Origin: Candidatus Scatomorpha stercoravium | GTDB taxonomy: Bacteria > Bacillota > Clostridia > Oscillospirales > Oscillospiraceae | Reading direction: 5' to 3' | NCBI GenBank assembly: GCA_018716005.1 | Contig: DVKN01000127.1 | Span: 1 to 29,482 of the forward strand | DNA length: 29,482 bases | In this document: piece by piece, positions 1 to 6,704 of the stretch | How positions within the stretch are numbered: the stretch's first letter is position 1 | Layout of the letters: each line of letters opens with the position of its first letter | Made by a program: the position numbers and the translations under genes | Notes under the pieces: model-generated | Databases searched by the model: none | Seen by the model: the letters and a program-made list of their open reading frames with translations, nothing else | Told to the model about the DNA's origin: nothing

Positions 1-372
1 GTCGGTGAAGTAGGCGGGGACGGTGATGACGGCCTCGGTGACCTTCTCGCCCAGATAGGCTTCGGCGTCGGCCTTGAGCTTCTGGAGCACCATCGCGCTT
101 ATCTCCTGGGGAGTGTAGCTCTTGTTGTCGACGGTGACCTTGTAGTTGCTGCCCATCTCACGCTTGATGGAGCTTATCGTGCGGTCGGGGTTGGTGACGG
201 CCTGGCGCTTCGCGACCTGGCCGACCATGCGCTCGCCGGTCTTGCTGAAAGCGACGACGCTCGGAGTGGTGCGCGCGCCCTCGGCGTTGGGGATGACGAC
301 GGCCTCGCCGCCCTCCATGACGGCAACGCAGCTGTTGGTGGTGCCGAGATCTATGCCTATAATCTTACCCAT
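1..372 (-). CDS. dnaK: Chaperone DnaK (Hsp70), N-terminal part only
   Basis: This is the start of Hsp70, the ATP-dependent cytosolic chaperone that works with DnaJ and GrpE. Only the first 124 codons are present and the reading frame stays open to the window edge. The N-terminal phosphate-binding signature is visible (IDLGTTNS, residues 7-14), followed by PNAEGARTTPSVVAF, and near the edge the VITVPAYF motif of the actin-like ATPase domain. The ATG at 370-372 is preceded by GGAGG (complement of 381-385), which fixes the start. It lies 60 bp downstream of grpE in the same direction with no terminator between them, so it is the third gene of the hrcA-grpE-dnaK operon. The call is secure; only the truncation by the window limits it. 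Confidence 0.97.
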   Translation of the reverse strand, partial: MGKIIGIDLGTTNSCVAVMEGGEAVVIPNAEGARTTPSVVAFSKTGERMVGQVAKRQAVTNPDRTISSIKREMGSNYKVTVDNKSYTPQEISAMVLQKLKADAEAYLGEKVTEAVITVPAYFTD

Positions 373-432
373 GATGAATGCCTCCAGTTATTTTGAAAGA
401 ATGATTTATATATATGGATTGGAATTGTTGTC

Positions 433-1053
433 TCAGTCGCAGTTGACCACTTTGACCATGGCGTAGCGGATTACCTTGTCGCCCAGCTTGAAGCCCTTCT
501 GGAGCTCCTGGACTATTTCGTTTGCGCCCTTGGTCTCGTCCTCGCCGCGCATGACGGCGTTGTGCAGCCCGGGGTCGAACTGCTGCCCCATGGCCTCAAT
601 TTCGGTGACGCCGAGGCGGGAGAGAATGTCCTTGAACTGCGTCATTATGAGCTCCACGCCCTTGCGGTAGGCCTCGTCGGCGGTGCTCTGCTCGAGCGCG
701 CGGGCGAGGTTGTCGTACACGGGCAGGAACTTCGTCACCGTGTCCGCCCTCACGTCGGAGTAGATGCTCTCGCGCTCGCGGGCGGAGCGCTTGCGGTAGT
801 TGTCGTATTCCGCAGCCAGCCGCAGGTAGCGGTCGTGCTCGGCGGCGACCTTCGCGGCGCAGTCCTCGGCGGCCTTGTCGGCCTTCGCCGCCTTTTTGTC
901 CTTCTTGGAGGACTTTTTGTCCTCGGCCGCGCCCTCAGCCTGACCCGCCGGGGTCTCGGGCTGCACGTTTTCGGCCTCGGGGGCCTTTTCGTTTTCGGCG
1001 GCGGACTCGTTCTCGGGGATGCTGTCCTCCGGCCTATTGTTCGTGCTGTCCAT
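433..1053 (-). CDS. grpE: Nucleotide exchange factor GrpE
   Basis: GrpE is the cytosolic dimer that releases ADP from DnaK. The protein has 206 residues. The first ~65 are an acidic, low-complexity Glu/Ala/Lys tail. A long helix follows (about residues 66-110, including RYLRLAAEYDNYRKR, a family hallmark), and the C-terminal beta domain carries FDPGLHNAVMR and ends in VIRYAMVKV. Length and motif order match the family; the lysine-rich stretch around 46-60 is species-specific. The start codon lies inside the 3' end of hrcA, a 20-bp overlap that suggests translational coupling. dnaK follows 60 bp downstream. Expression should be controlled by HrcA at the CIRCE site upstream of hrcA. Confidence 0.96.
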   Translation of the reverse strand: MDSTNNRPEDSIPENESAAENEKAPEAENVQPETPAGQAEGAAEDKKSSKKDKKAAKADKAAEDCAAKVAAEHDRYLRLAAEYDNYRKRSARERESIYSDVRADTVTKFLPVYDNLARALEQSTADEAYRKGVELIMTQFKDILSRLGVTEIEAMGQQFDPGLHNAVMRGEDETKGANEIVQELQKGFKLGDKVIRYAMVKVVNCD

Positions 1054-2140
1054 TTGAATCTTCCTTTATCTCTTTGATGATGAGTTTATTGTCCAGGCCC
1101 GGCGGCGGCTGGCTGCCCGCGCCGAGGCGTTCGGAGAGCGCCCGGGCGATGAGTCCCAGCTTTGCCGCGACGGCGGAGTAGTCCATTCTGGTGGGGCCGA
1201 CGACGCCTATGAGGCCCTTCGTGTCGTCGCCCATGTCGTAGCTCGCGAGGACGACGGAGGAGTCCTTGAGCTCCTCGGCCACGTTCTCGGGGCCTATGAG
1301 CACCTTGATGCCCTCGCCCATGTCGCCGTAGACGTCCGGGAGGGAGCGTATGTGCTGCGCGTCGTTGAGGTAGCTCATCAGCGCGTGGGCCTTGGCCGGG
1401 TCCTGATACTCGGGCTGGGCCAGGAGGCGGTTCGCGCCGGTGACGCAGGTCTCCGCGGTCTGCGCCTCGGAGAGTATCTCAATCGCGAAGGATGCAATCA
1501 CGCCCGTGAGGCCCATCGTGTCGTCCACGGCCCGCTCGGCGGCGCGGATGGTGAGGGAGCTTATCCTGTCCTCCGTGATGCCGGTGAAGTTCGCGTTGAA
1601 GACGGCCGAAAGGCGGTTAATCATATCCTGCCCAACGCTGACCGGGAGATGCACCAGCTTGTTGCGCACCGTGTCGTTGCTCATCATGGCGACGATTATG
1701 AAGGTGTTCGCGTCGATGTAGATGAGGTCGAAGCGCTTTATCGTCGCCGGCGGCGGGGCCGCGATGGCCATGGCCGGGTAGTTCGTGAGGCTCGCGGCGA
1801 GCGCGCCGGCGTTGCTCACGATGTCGTCCAGCTCGCGAAGGCGCTCGTTGAGGCTGCGGTTGATGGCCTCCGTCTCCTCGAGGGAGAGCCGCTGGCGCTG
1901 CATGAGCTCGTTCACGTAGATGCGGTAGCCCTGCGGCGTCGGCACCCTGCCGGCCGAGGTGTGCGGCTGCTCCAGATAGCCCATCGAGGCGAGCTCCGCG
2001 AGCTCGTTGCGGATAGTGGCGCTCGAGCAGCCGAGCTTCGCCGTCTGCGCGACGGTCTTGGAGCCGACCGGCTCCGCCGTGCGTATATATTCCTCAACCA
2101 CGGCGGCGAGTATTTTCTTTTTCCTTTCGCTCAGAGCCAT
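1034..2140 (-). CDS. hrcA: Heat-inducible transcription repressor HrcA
   Basis: HrcA represses class I heat-shock genes by binding the CIRCE operator, and needs GroEL to be active. The protein has 368 residues. An N-terminal winged helix (about 1-80) contains SERKKKILAAVVEEYI, EPVGSKTVA and SSATIRNELAELASMGYLEQPHTSAG in consecutive stretches typical of the family. A GAF-like dimerisation region follows, with GVVGPTRMDYSAVAAKL near the C-terminus. The ATG at 2138-2140 has a CGGGAG ribosome-binding site seven bases upstream. The last ~20 residues overlap grpE and are probably unconserved. It is the first gene of the hrcA-grpE-dnaK operon and the CIRCE lies directly upstream, so it autoregulates. 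Confidence 0.96.
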   Translation of the reverse strand: MALSERKKKILAAVVEEYIRTAEPVGSKTVAQTAKLGCSSATIRNELAELASMGYLEQPHTSAGRVPTPQGYRIYVNELMQRQRLSLEETEAINRSLNERLRELDDIVSNAGALAASLTNYPAMAIAAPPPATIKRFDLIYIDANTFIIVAMMSNDTVRNKLVHLPVSVGQDMINRLSAVFNANFTGITEDRISSLTIRAAERAVDDTMGLTGVIASFAIEILSEAQTAETCVTGANRLLAQPEYQDPAKAHALMSYLNDAQHIRSLPDVYGDMGEGIKVLIGPENVAEELKDSSVVLASYDMGDDTKGLIGVVGPTRMDYSAVAAKLGLIARALSERLGAGSQPPPGLDNKLIIKEIKEDSNGQHEQ

Positions 2141-2192
2141 ATCTACTCCCGAGGCCGCGCGCCTGTCTCGTCCGGGCTGTGCTCCGGCTCTT

Positions 2193-2219
2193 TTGGCACT
2201 CTCGGCCTTCGAGTGCTAA
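2193..2219 (-). promoter_or_regulatory. CIRCE operator (HrcA binding site)
   Basis: On the plus strand the sequence is TTGGCACTC, nine bases, then GAGTGCTAA. The established CIRCE consensus is TTAGCACTC-N9-GAGTGCTAA, so one of 18 arm positions differs (A to G at 2195). It lies between the hrcA promoter and start codon and overlaps the -10 box by two bases, so bound HrcA would block RNA polymerase. Confidence 0.95.
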
Positions 2220-2246
2220 TATAACACCGCCGCCGCTCAATGTCAA
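2218..2246 (-). promoter_or_regulatory. Sigma-A-type promoter of hrcA-grpE-dnaK
   Basis: Reading the minus strand, TTGACA (complement of 2241-2246) is followed by a 17-bp spacer and TATATT (complement of 2218-2223). The -35 is a perfect consensus, the -10 has five of six matches, and the CIRCE begins within the -10. Confidence 0.9.
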
Positions 2247-2326
2247 GAGCCGCGAAAGAATAATTGACAGATTGTTCATAAATAATCTTTTATAATAAGT
2301 GTACGGCCTCCCCGCGCGCCGCGGGC

Positions 2327-2355
2327 TTGCGAATATGCGCGCGAGGCGGTATAAT
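2327..2355 (+). promoter_or_regulatory. Promoter of the PstS-like/WG-repeat lipoprotein operon
   Basis: TTGCGA (2327-2332), a 17-bp spacer and TATAAT (2350-2355) lie about 33 bp before the start codon at 2388. The -10 is perfect and the -35 matches four of six positions. Confidence 0.7.
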
Positions 2356-2387
2356 AGACAGAGTTTGCCCCCAAGGGAGGACACAGG

Positions 2388-3218
2388 ATGAAAAGAATCG
2401 CTGCGCTGCTGGCGGCCTCGGCGCTGATGCTCTCGCTCGCCGCCTGCGGCGACTTTGCGCCCGACCCGACGGATTCGCCGGACATGGCGCTGGACTTTGA
2501 ATACACGGCTTCCACCTTCCCGGACTTCGCCTCGAGCCGGGCCTACGAGCCCCTGGCCGGGGCCGTGACGGCCATCATGCTCGGCATGAGCCGCGCAGAC
2601 GCCGCGGAGCACTATACGCTCTGCTCGAGCGCCGAGGCGGCCCGGATTGCGGCGGACGGCGGCGTCGCCCTCGTGCCGCAGTACGCGGACATACCCTCCG
2701 GCGTGGACAGCGCGCCCGTCGCGCGCGACGCGCTGGTCTTCTTCACCGGCGAGGGCAGCGGCGTGGACAGCCTGAGCTCCGCCGAGCTCAGGAATATCTT
2801 CACCGGCCGCGAGGGCTCCTGGTCGGCCTTCGGCGGCGAGGGGGACATACAGATACTCGCCCGCCCCGAGGGCAGCGGCTCCATAGCCGCGCTCAAGGAG
2901 CTCGTCAGCTGCGACGAGGCGCTCGTCACGGGCGAGGGCGCGCCCCTCACCGGCGGCGCGGCCATAGGCTTCGGGCTATGGAGCGAGTGCGTGCTCATGG
3001 GCCTCGCCGACGGCTACAGCATCATCGCCGTGGACGGCGTCGAGCCCACGGAGGAGAACATCGCCTCCGGGGAGTACGCCCTCGGGCTCGACACGCTCGC
3101 GCTCGTGAGCTCCTCCGCCGCCGCCGACAGCGGCGAGAGGGCGCTCTGGCTCTGGCTCCAGGGCGGCGTCGGCCAAGCGTTCATATCCTCTCAGGGCTAC
3201 ATGGAGGCTGTGCGATGA
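2388..3218 (+). CDS. PstS-like substrate-binding lipoprotein
   Basis: This 276-residue exported lipoprotein has the fold signature of PstS/PBP-like phosphate-binding proteins. A signal peptide (residues 1-19) ends in a lipobox with Cys20 (SLAAC). The central part shows DALVFF, then LSSAELRNIFTGREGSW and ARPEGSGSIAALKEL, matching the PstS pattern of 'LT..ql..If.G....W' and the phosphate-contacting GSG segment. A GGGAGG ribosome-binding site precedes the ATG. No pstC, pstA, pstB or phoU is nearby, so transport of phosphate is not established; it may bind another anion or act in sensing. Its stop overlaps the next gene's start (ATGA at 3215-3218), indicating translational coupling. The fold is fairly sure, the ligand unknown. 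Confidence 0.8.
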   Translation: MKRIAALLAASALMLSLAACGDFAPDPTDSPDMALDFEYTASTFPDFASSRAYEPLAGAVTAIMLGMSRADAAEHYTLCSSAEAARIAADGGVALVPQYADIPSGVDSAPVARDALVFFTGEGSGVDSLSSAELRNIFTGREGSWSAFGGEGDIQILARPEGSGSIAALKELVSCDEALVTGEGAPLTGGAAIGFGLWSECVLMGLADGYSIIAVDGVEPTEENIASGEYALGLDTLALVSSSAAADSGERALWLWLQGGVGQAFISSQGYMEAVR

Positions 3219-4657
3219 AAAAACGCTTTATCCCCCTCGCCCTCGCGCTCGCGCTGCTGCTGACGGGCTGCGGCCTCGCCGACCAGTGGAACACGGTGCG
3301 CGAGGAATACATCGAACCCGCCATAGAGCGCGCCGACGGCGCCGGCACGGAGCCGGAGGACGCCGTCGCGGCGCCCAATATAGGCACCGACCGCGAGCTG
3401 CTCACCGATTACGAGCGCTTCGAGGCCGTGTACTCGCGCGCCGGCGCGGACACCGTCTCCGCCCTCGCGCCCTCGGACTCCTACGGGCGGCTCCTGCCCT
3501 TCGAGGGCGGGCTCGTCACCGAGTCGGGCCGCATAGTGCTCGACCCCGTGCTGGCAGATATACAGACCGCGAGCATAAGCTCCGGGCCCGATACCGAGTA
3601 CCTCGCCATATACATCCTTCAGAATACCGACGGGATGTACGCCGTCTGCGGCGCGGACGGGAGCTGGATAACCGGCTTCGACTACGTGAGCGTCTATCCC
3701 ATGGAGCTCGGCGTCCTGTGCGTCACCGACGAGGAGGCGAACTACGCCGTCTGCTACGGCGGCGACGGGGCCGTGGTCTTCGACACGGCGAACTTCTCCG
3801 ACCGCTACATGATGGCCGCGGGCAGCGTCTCCTCCCTCGCCCAGTGCGAGGGCGGGCTGATGCTCTGCACCTACCAGGCCGGCAGCAAGAGCTTCCTGCG
3901 CGCCGACGGCACCGCGCTCAACCGCCTCGAAGGCCGCACGAGCTATTTCGAGGACGCCCTGCCCTTCTCCGAGGGCTTCGCGGCCGTCAAGATAAACGGC
4001 CTCTGGGGCTATGTGGACACGACGGGCGAGTTCGTCGTCCAGCCGCAGTACAGCGAGGCCACGAGCTTCACGGGCGGCTGCGCGGCCGTCTACGGCGGCG
4101 GTATGTGGCAGGTAATCGACACCACGGGCGCCGTGCGCCTTGAGCTGCCCGGCGTCGAATCCGTGACGCTCGGCTACGGCAGCCTCGAGGCCGGCGGCAC
4201 CTACTACAACACGACCACCTTCGAGCCCGCCGTCTTCTACGGCTACACCGGCGTCCCCACGGACGGCGGCTACTGGGTCAAGGGCGAGACCGGCGTGCGC
4301 GTCTTCCTCGCCGACGGCAGCGAGGTCTACTTCTCCGGCGCGGAGGAGCTCCTGGGCCGCAGCGGCGAGCTCTGGCTCGTGCGCCTCGCGGACGGGGCCG
4401 AGGCCGTCATGGACGGGTACAGCCGCGTCGTCATATTCGGCGAGTGCTCCTTCGTGCAGGACGAGGCCACGGGCGAGACGTACATCTATAACCCCGGCAC
4501 CTCCCGGCTCTACAACGCCTCGGGCGTCCTCGTGGCCGAGGGCTGCTCCGGCAAGGTCATAGACGGCCACGCCTGGTGCGAGGACTCCACGAGCTGCGGC
4601 TGGAAGACCACCGGCGGCGAGTGGGCCTTCCGCGTCCCCGTAATAGGCGCGGACTGA
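3215..4657 (+). CDS. WG-repeat lipoprotein
   Basis: This 480-residue exported lipoprotein has no known enzymatic domain. The N-terminus is a signal peptide with a lipobox, Cys19 (LLLTGC). The clearest WG (beta-propeller-like) repeat is in the middle: FSEGFAAVKINGLWGYVDT, then GEFVVQPQYSEATSFTGG and CAAVYGGGMWQVIDTTG. Weaker copies occur before it (GMYAVCGADGSWITGFDYV) and after. The start at 3215 was chosen because it begins a lipoprotein signal peptide and overlaps the upstream stop as ATGA; the open frame extends further upstream, but only antiparallel to good coding sequence of the PstS-like gene. WG-repeat proteins are usually surface or periplasm-facing binding proteins of unknown role. 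Partnering with the PstS-like lipoprotein is supported by the coupling. Confidence 0.85.
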   Translation: MKKRFIPLALALALLLTGCGLADQWNTVREEYIEPAIERADGAGTEPEDAVAAPNIGTDRELLTDYERFEAVYSRAGADTVSALAPSDSYGRLLPFEGGLVTESGRIVLDPVLADIQTASISSGPDTEYLAIYILQNTDGMYAVCGADGSWITGFDYVSVYPMELGVLCVTDEEANYAVCYGGDGAVVFDTANFSDRYMMAAGSVSSLAQCEGGLMLCTYQAGSKSFLRADGTALNRLEGRTSYFEDALPFSEGFAAVKINGLWGYVDTTGEFVVQPQYSEATSFTGGCAAVYGGGMWQVIDTTGAVRLELPGVESVTLGYGSLEAGGTYYNTTTFEPAVFYGYTGVPTDGGYWVKGETGVRVFLADGSEVYFSGAEELLGRSGELWLVRLADGAEAVMDGYSRVVIFGECSFVQDEATGETYIYNPGTSRLYNASGVLVAEGCSGKVIDGHAWCEDSTSCGWKTTGGEWAFRVPVIGAD

Positions 4658-4670
4658 TTGAAATACAGCG

Positions 4671-4704
4671 AAGGGCCCTTCCCGCGGGAAGGGCCCTTTT
4701 CTTT
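4671..4704 (+). terminator. Rho-independent terminator after the lipoprotein operon
   Basis: AAGGGCCCTTCCC, a two-base loop and GGGAAGGGCCCTT form a near-perfect hairpin, followed by TTCTTT. It starts 13 bp after the stop codon of the WG-repeat gene. Confidence 0.93.
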
Positions 4705-4947
4705 ATGCTCGGGGGCATAAAAAGGCGGCGGGCCCGGGGGTGGGTCCGCCTTAGAACAGGGTTGTGGGATAAAGATATGAGCCGGGTCACCGCTCGCCGG
4801 CCTCGCGGCCGGCAGTTGGATAAGCTGTGATTAAAATATACCGCGTCCGCGCGCAATTTGCAAGAGCGAAGGCTGTCGACGCGGCACTAGTTTTGCCGAA
4901 CGCATAATTCCGCCCCGCGCCGGGCAAGCTATGGGCTGAGAAAAAGC
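4705..4947. other. Intergenic stretch without a recognisable gene
   Basis: No credible coding frame was found. There are two hairpin-capable segments. GGCGG/CCGCC pairing around 4732-4753 is flanked by AAAAA on the plus strand, so it would end in a T-run if read on the minus strand. GCCGGCC-tcgc-GGCCGGC lies at 4796-4813. The second half is locally AT-richer (around 4828-4841 and 4900-4909) and probably holds the promoter of the DUF378 gene, but no -35/-10 pair with good spacing could be picked. Confidence 0.4.
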
Positions 4948-4966
4948 AAAGGAGGCCGTAATCGGC

Positions 4967-5173
4967 ATGATCATGGACAGGATTGCCCTCGTGCTCGCCA
5001 TCGTCGGCGGCATCAACTGGGGCAGCGTCGGGCTCTTCCGCTTCGACATCGTCGCCTGGCTCTGCGGCGGCGAGACCGCGGTCGTGAGCCGCGTCATATA
5101 CACCCTCGTCGGGCTGGCCGCGCTCTGGTGCGTGTCCCTCCTCTTCCGCAGCCGCGAGGAGGAGGCTGCCTGA
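4967..5173 (+). CDS. DUF378 family small membrane protein
   Basis: A 68-residue protein with two membrane segments (about 6-28 and 39-60). It carries the DUF378 hallmark at the first helix, ALVLAIVGGINWGSVGLF, followed by FDIVAWL. Family members such as B. subtilis YuzA are short two-helix inner-membrane proteins of unknown function. Two in-frame ATGs exist (4967 and 4973); AAAGGAGG at 4948-4955 lies 11 bp before the first and 17 bp before the second, so 4967 is preferred. It stands alone between two terminators. The family assignment is confident; no function is implied. Confidence 0.88.
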   Translation: MIMDRIALVLAIVGGINWGSVGLFRFDIVAWLCGGETAVVSRVIYTLVGLAALWCVSLLFRSREEEAA

Positions 5174-5187
5174 GCCCGCCGGAGCAA

Positions 5188-5219
5188 GGAAAAAGCCCTC
5201 CCGGAGGAGGGCTTTTTCC
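5188..5219. terminator. Bidirectional terminator between DUF378 gene and htrA
   Basis: A perfect palindrome: GGAAAAAGCCCTCC, CGGA loop, GGAGGGCTTTTTCC. It has a T-run on both strands. It sits 14 bp after the DUF378 stop and 45 bp beyond the htrA stop on the other strand, so it can serve both convergent genes. Confidence 0.93.
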
Positions 5220-5264
5220 GTTTGGAAGAGAGGGGGAAAAGTATGGAAAAAGGAGTGGAGTAAA

Positions 5265-6599
5265 TCAATATAATTCGGCCGAGTCCATGAGCTCGACGTC
5301 GAGGTAGACGTCCTCGCCGCCGTAGCGGTAGATGTCGAGCGAGACGGTCCCGCCGGGGCCCTTGTCGGATATAATGGCGGAGAGCTCGCCTATTTCGCTC
5401 ACGTGCTCGCCGTCGACGCTGACGATGATGTCGCCGGGGACGACGCCCTTCTCCGCGGCGTCGGAGCCGGGGGTGACGGCGCTCACGTACAGCCCGTCGG
5501 GGATATCGAAGTACTCGGCCGCGTCCGCGGGGATGGGCCCCACGGTGACGCCGAGCGCGGCGCGGCCCGAGACCCGTCCCTCGGCTATGAGCGCGTCCGC
5601 CACGGACTTCATGGTCTCCACGGGGATGGCGAAGCCTATGCCGTCTATGCTCGAGCGGGCGTAGGCGCTCACGAGCTTCATGCTGGTCATGCCCACGACC
5701 TGGCCGTACATATTGAGCAGCGGCCCGCCGGAGTTGCCCTCGTTTATAGCGACGTTCGTCTGGATGAGGGTCATGGGGTGGTTGGTGTAGCTTATATCGC
5801 GGCTCAGGGCGGAGATTATCCCGTCCGTCATGGTGCCGCGCAGCTCGGGGCCGAGCGGGTTGCCTATGGCGGCCACGGCCTCGCCCACGCTCACGGCGTC
5901 CGCGCAGAACTCGGCTGCGGGCAGGCCGACGGCGTTAATTTTTATGACGGCGAGGTCGCTGGCGCTGTCCGCGCCGACGAGGCGGGCCTCATACTCGCGG
6001 TCGTCCCAGAGCGTGACCGTGCTCTCCACGGAGTTCTCGAGCACGTGGGCGTTGGTCAGGATATAGCCGTCCGCCGTCATGATTATGCCGCTGCCCCAGA
6101 TGTAGCGCCCGTCGCCGGCGGAGCTCGTGATGGCCACGACGCTGCGCGAGCAGCGCTCGTATACGCCGGCGAGGTCGAGCCCGCCGCTCTCCGGCCTCGG
6201 CGTCAGCGTCAGCGTGACGCCCGTGCCCGTCTCCGCCTCCGGCAGCTTTATCTCCCCGGCGGAGGAGGCGGCGTTCTCGTAGTAGTGCTCGAAGTATTCG
6301 CGGTAGTCCGCGTACTGCTCCGGCTCGTCGGGCGAGCTGACGTGCGGGACGTAGCTCCCGCCGGAGAAGAGCAGCGCGCTGGCCGCTATGACAAGTACGG
6401 CGAGGAAGCATATGCCGGCGGCCCGGACGGCGGCGCGCCTTTTCCGCGGCGCGTCCCCGGCGAGGCTCCCGCCGGGGCGGGAGGGAGGTATTTGAGAGGA
6501 AATGCAGCCTGTCCCGGCGGGATCTGCCTGCTCCGCGGAGGTCTCCGCCTCACCGGCGCCGTACCACTCGGCGAGGAACCTTGCTCTGTCTTCATCCAT
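5265..6599 (-). CDS. htrA: Membrane-anchored HtrA/DegP-type serine protease (S1C) with PDZ domain
   Basis: This 444-residue protease handles misfolded proteins on the outer face of the membrane. A cytoplasmic N-terminal segment (1-55), ending in a basic PRKRR patch, precedes one membrane helix (56-78). The trypsin-like domain has the full triad: His185 in LTNAHV, Asp215 in SDLAVIK and Ser290 in NEGNSGGPL. A single PDZ domain spans about 345-440 (SDAAEKGVVPGDIIVSVDG). It is the third gene after the response regulator and sensor kinase on the same strand. A 105-bp gap carrying three copies of a regulator-like hexamer suggests control by that system. HtrA genes next to two-component systems are known in Firmicutes (CssRS and WalRK contexts), which supports an envelope-stress role. 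Confidence 0.95.
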   Translation of the reverse strand: MDEDRARFLAEWYGAGEAETSAEQADPAGTGCISSQIPPSRPGGSLAGDAPRKRRAAVRAAGICFLAVLVIAASALLFSGGSYVPHVSSPDEPEQYADYREYFEHYYENAASSAGEIKLPEAETGTGVTLTLTPRPESGGLDLAGVYERCSRSVVAITSSAGDGRYIWGSGIIMTADGYILTNAHVLENSVESTVTLWDDREYEARLVGADSASDLAVIKINAVGLPAAEFCADAVSVGEAVAAIGNPLGPELRGTMTDGIISALSRDISYTNHPMTLIQTNVAINEGNSGGPLLNMYGQVVGMTSMKLVSAYARSSIDGIGFAIPVETMKSVADALIAEGRVSGRAALGVTVGPIPADAAEYFDIPDGLYVSAVTPGSDAAEKGVVPGDIIVSVDGEHVSEIGELSAIISDKGPGGTVSLDIYRYGGEDVYLDVELMDSAELY

Positions 6600-6638
6600 G
6601 AAGCTTACCCCCTGCGGTGATTTTATGGTATCTCATAA

Positions 6639-6702
6639 TTTATAATTGCCTGTGAACGAAAATATAATGTCCTGTGAACGGCTTCCGAACAATTTGTAAA
6701 CG
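6639..6702 (-). promoter_or_regulatory. htrA control region with three phased hexamer repeats
   Basis: The plus strand carries TGTGAA at 6651-6656, TGTGAA at 6673-6678 and TGTAAA at 6695-6700, exactly 22 bp apart. The first two sit in an identical decamer, CCTGTGAACG (6649 and 6671). On the minus strand these read TTCACA, TTCACA, TTTACA, resembling OmpR-family boxes (PhoP TT-A/C/T-ACA; WalR TGTWAH). Possible -10 boxes on the minus strand are TATAAA (complement of 6639-6644) or TATATT (complement of 6661-6666). Neither has a good -35, as expected for an activated promoter. Binding by the adjacent regulator is inference. Confidence 0.6.
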
Positions 6703-6704
6703 GC

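Noticed and set aside
2264..2296. Plus-strand TTGACA and TATAAT upstream of the lipoprotein operon
   Set aside because: Both hexamers are perfect but the spacer is 21 bp, too long for a sigma-A promoter. The 2327-2355 pair is better placed.
2978..3214. Upstream extension of the WG-repeat frame
   Set aside because: It overlaps the PstS-like gene out of frame and is Arg/His-rich; the lipoprotein signal at 3215 marks the true start.
4796..4813. GC palindrome GCCGGCC-tcgc-GGCCGGC as a terminator or operator
   Set aside because: No T-run and no adjacent promoter could be defined; short GC palindromes are common at this base composition.
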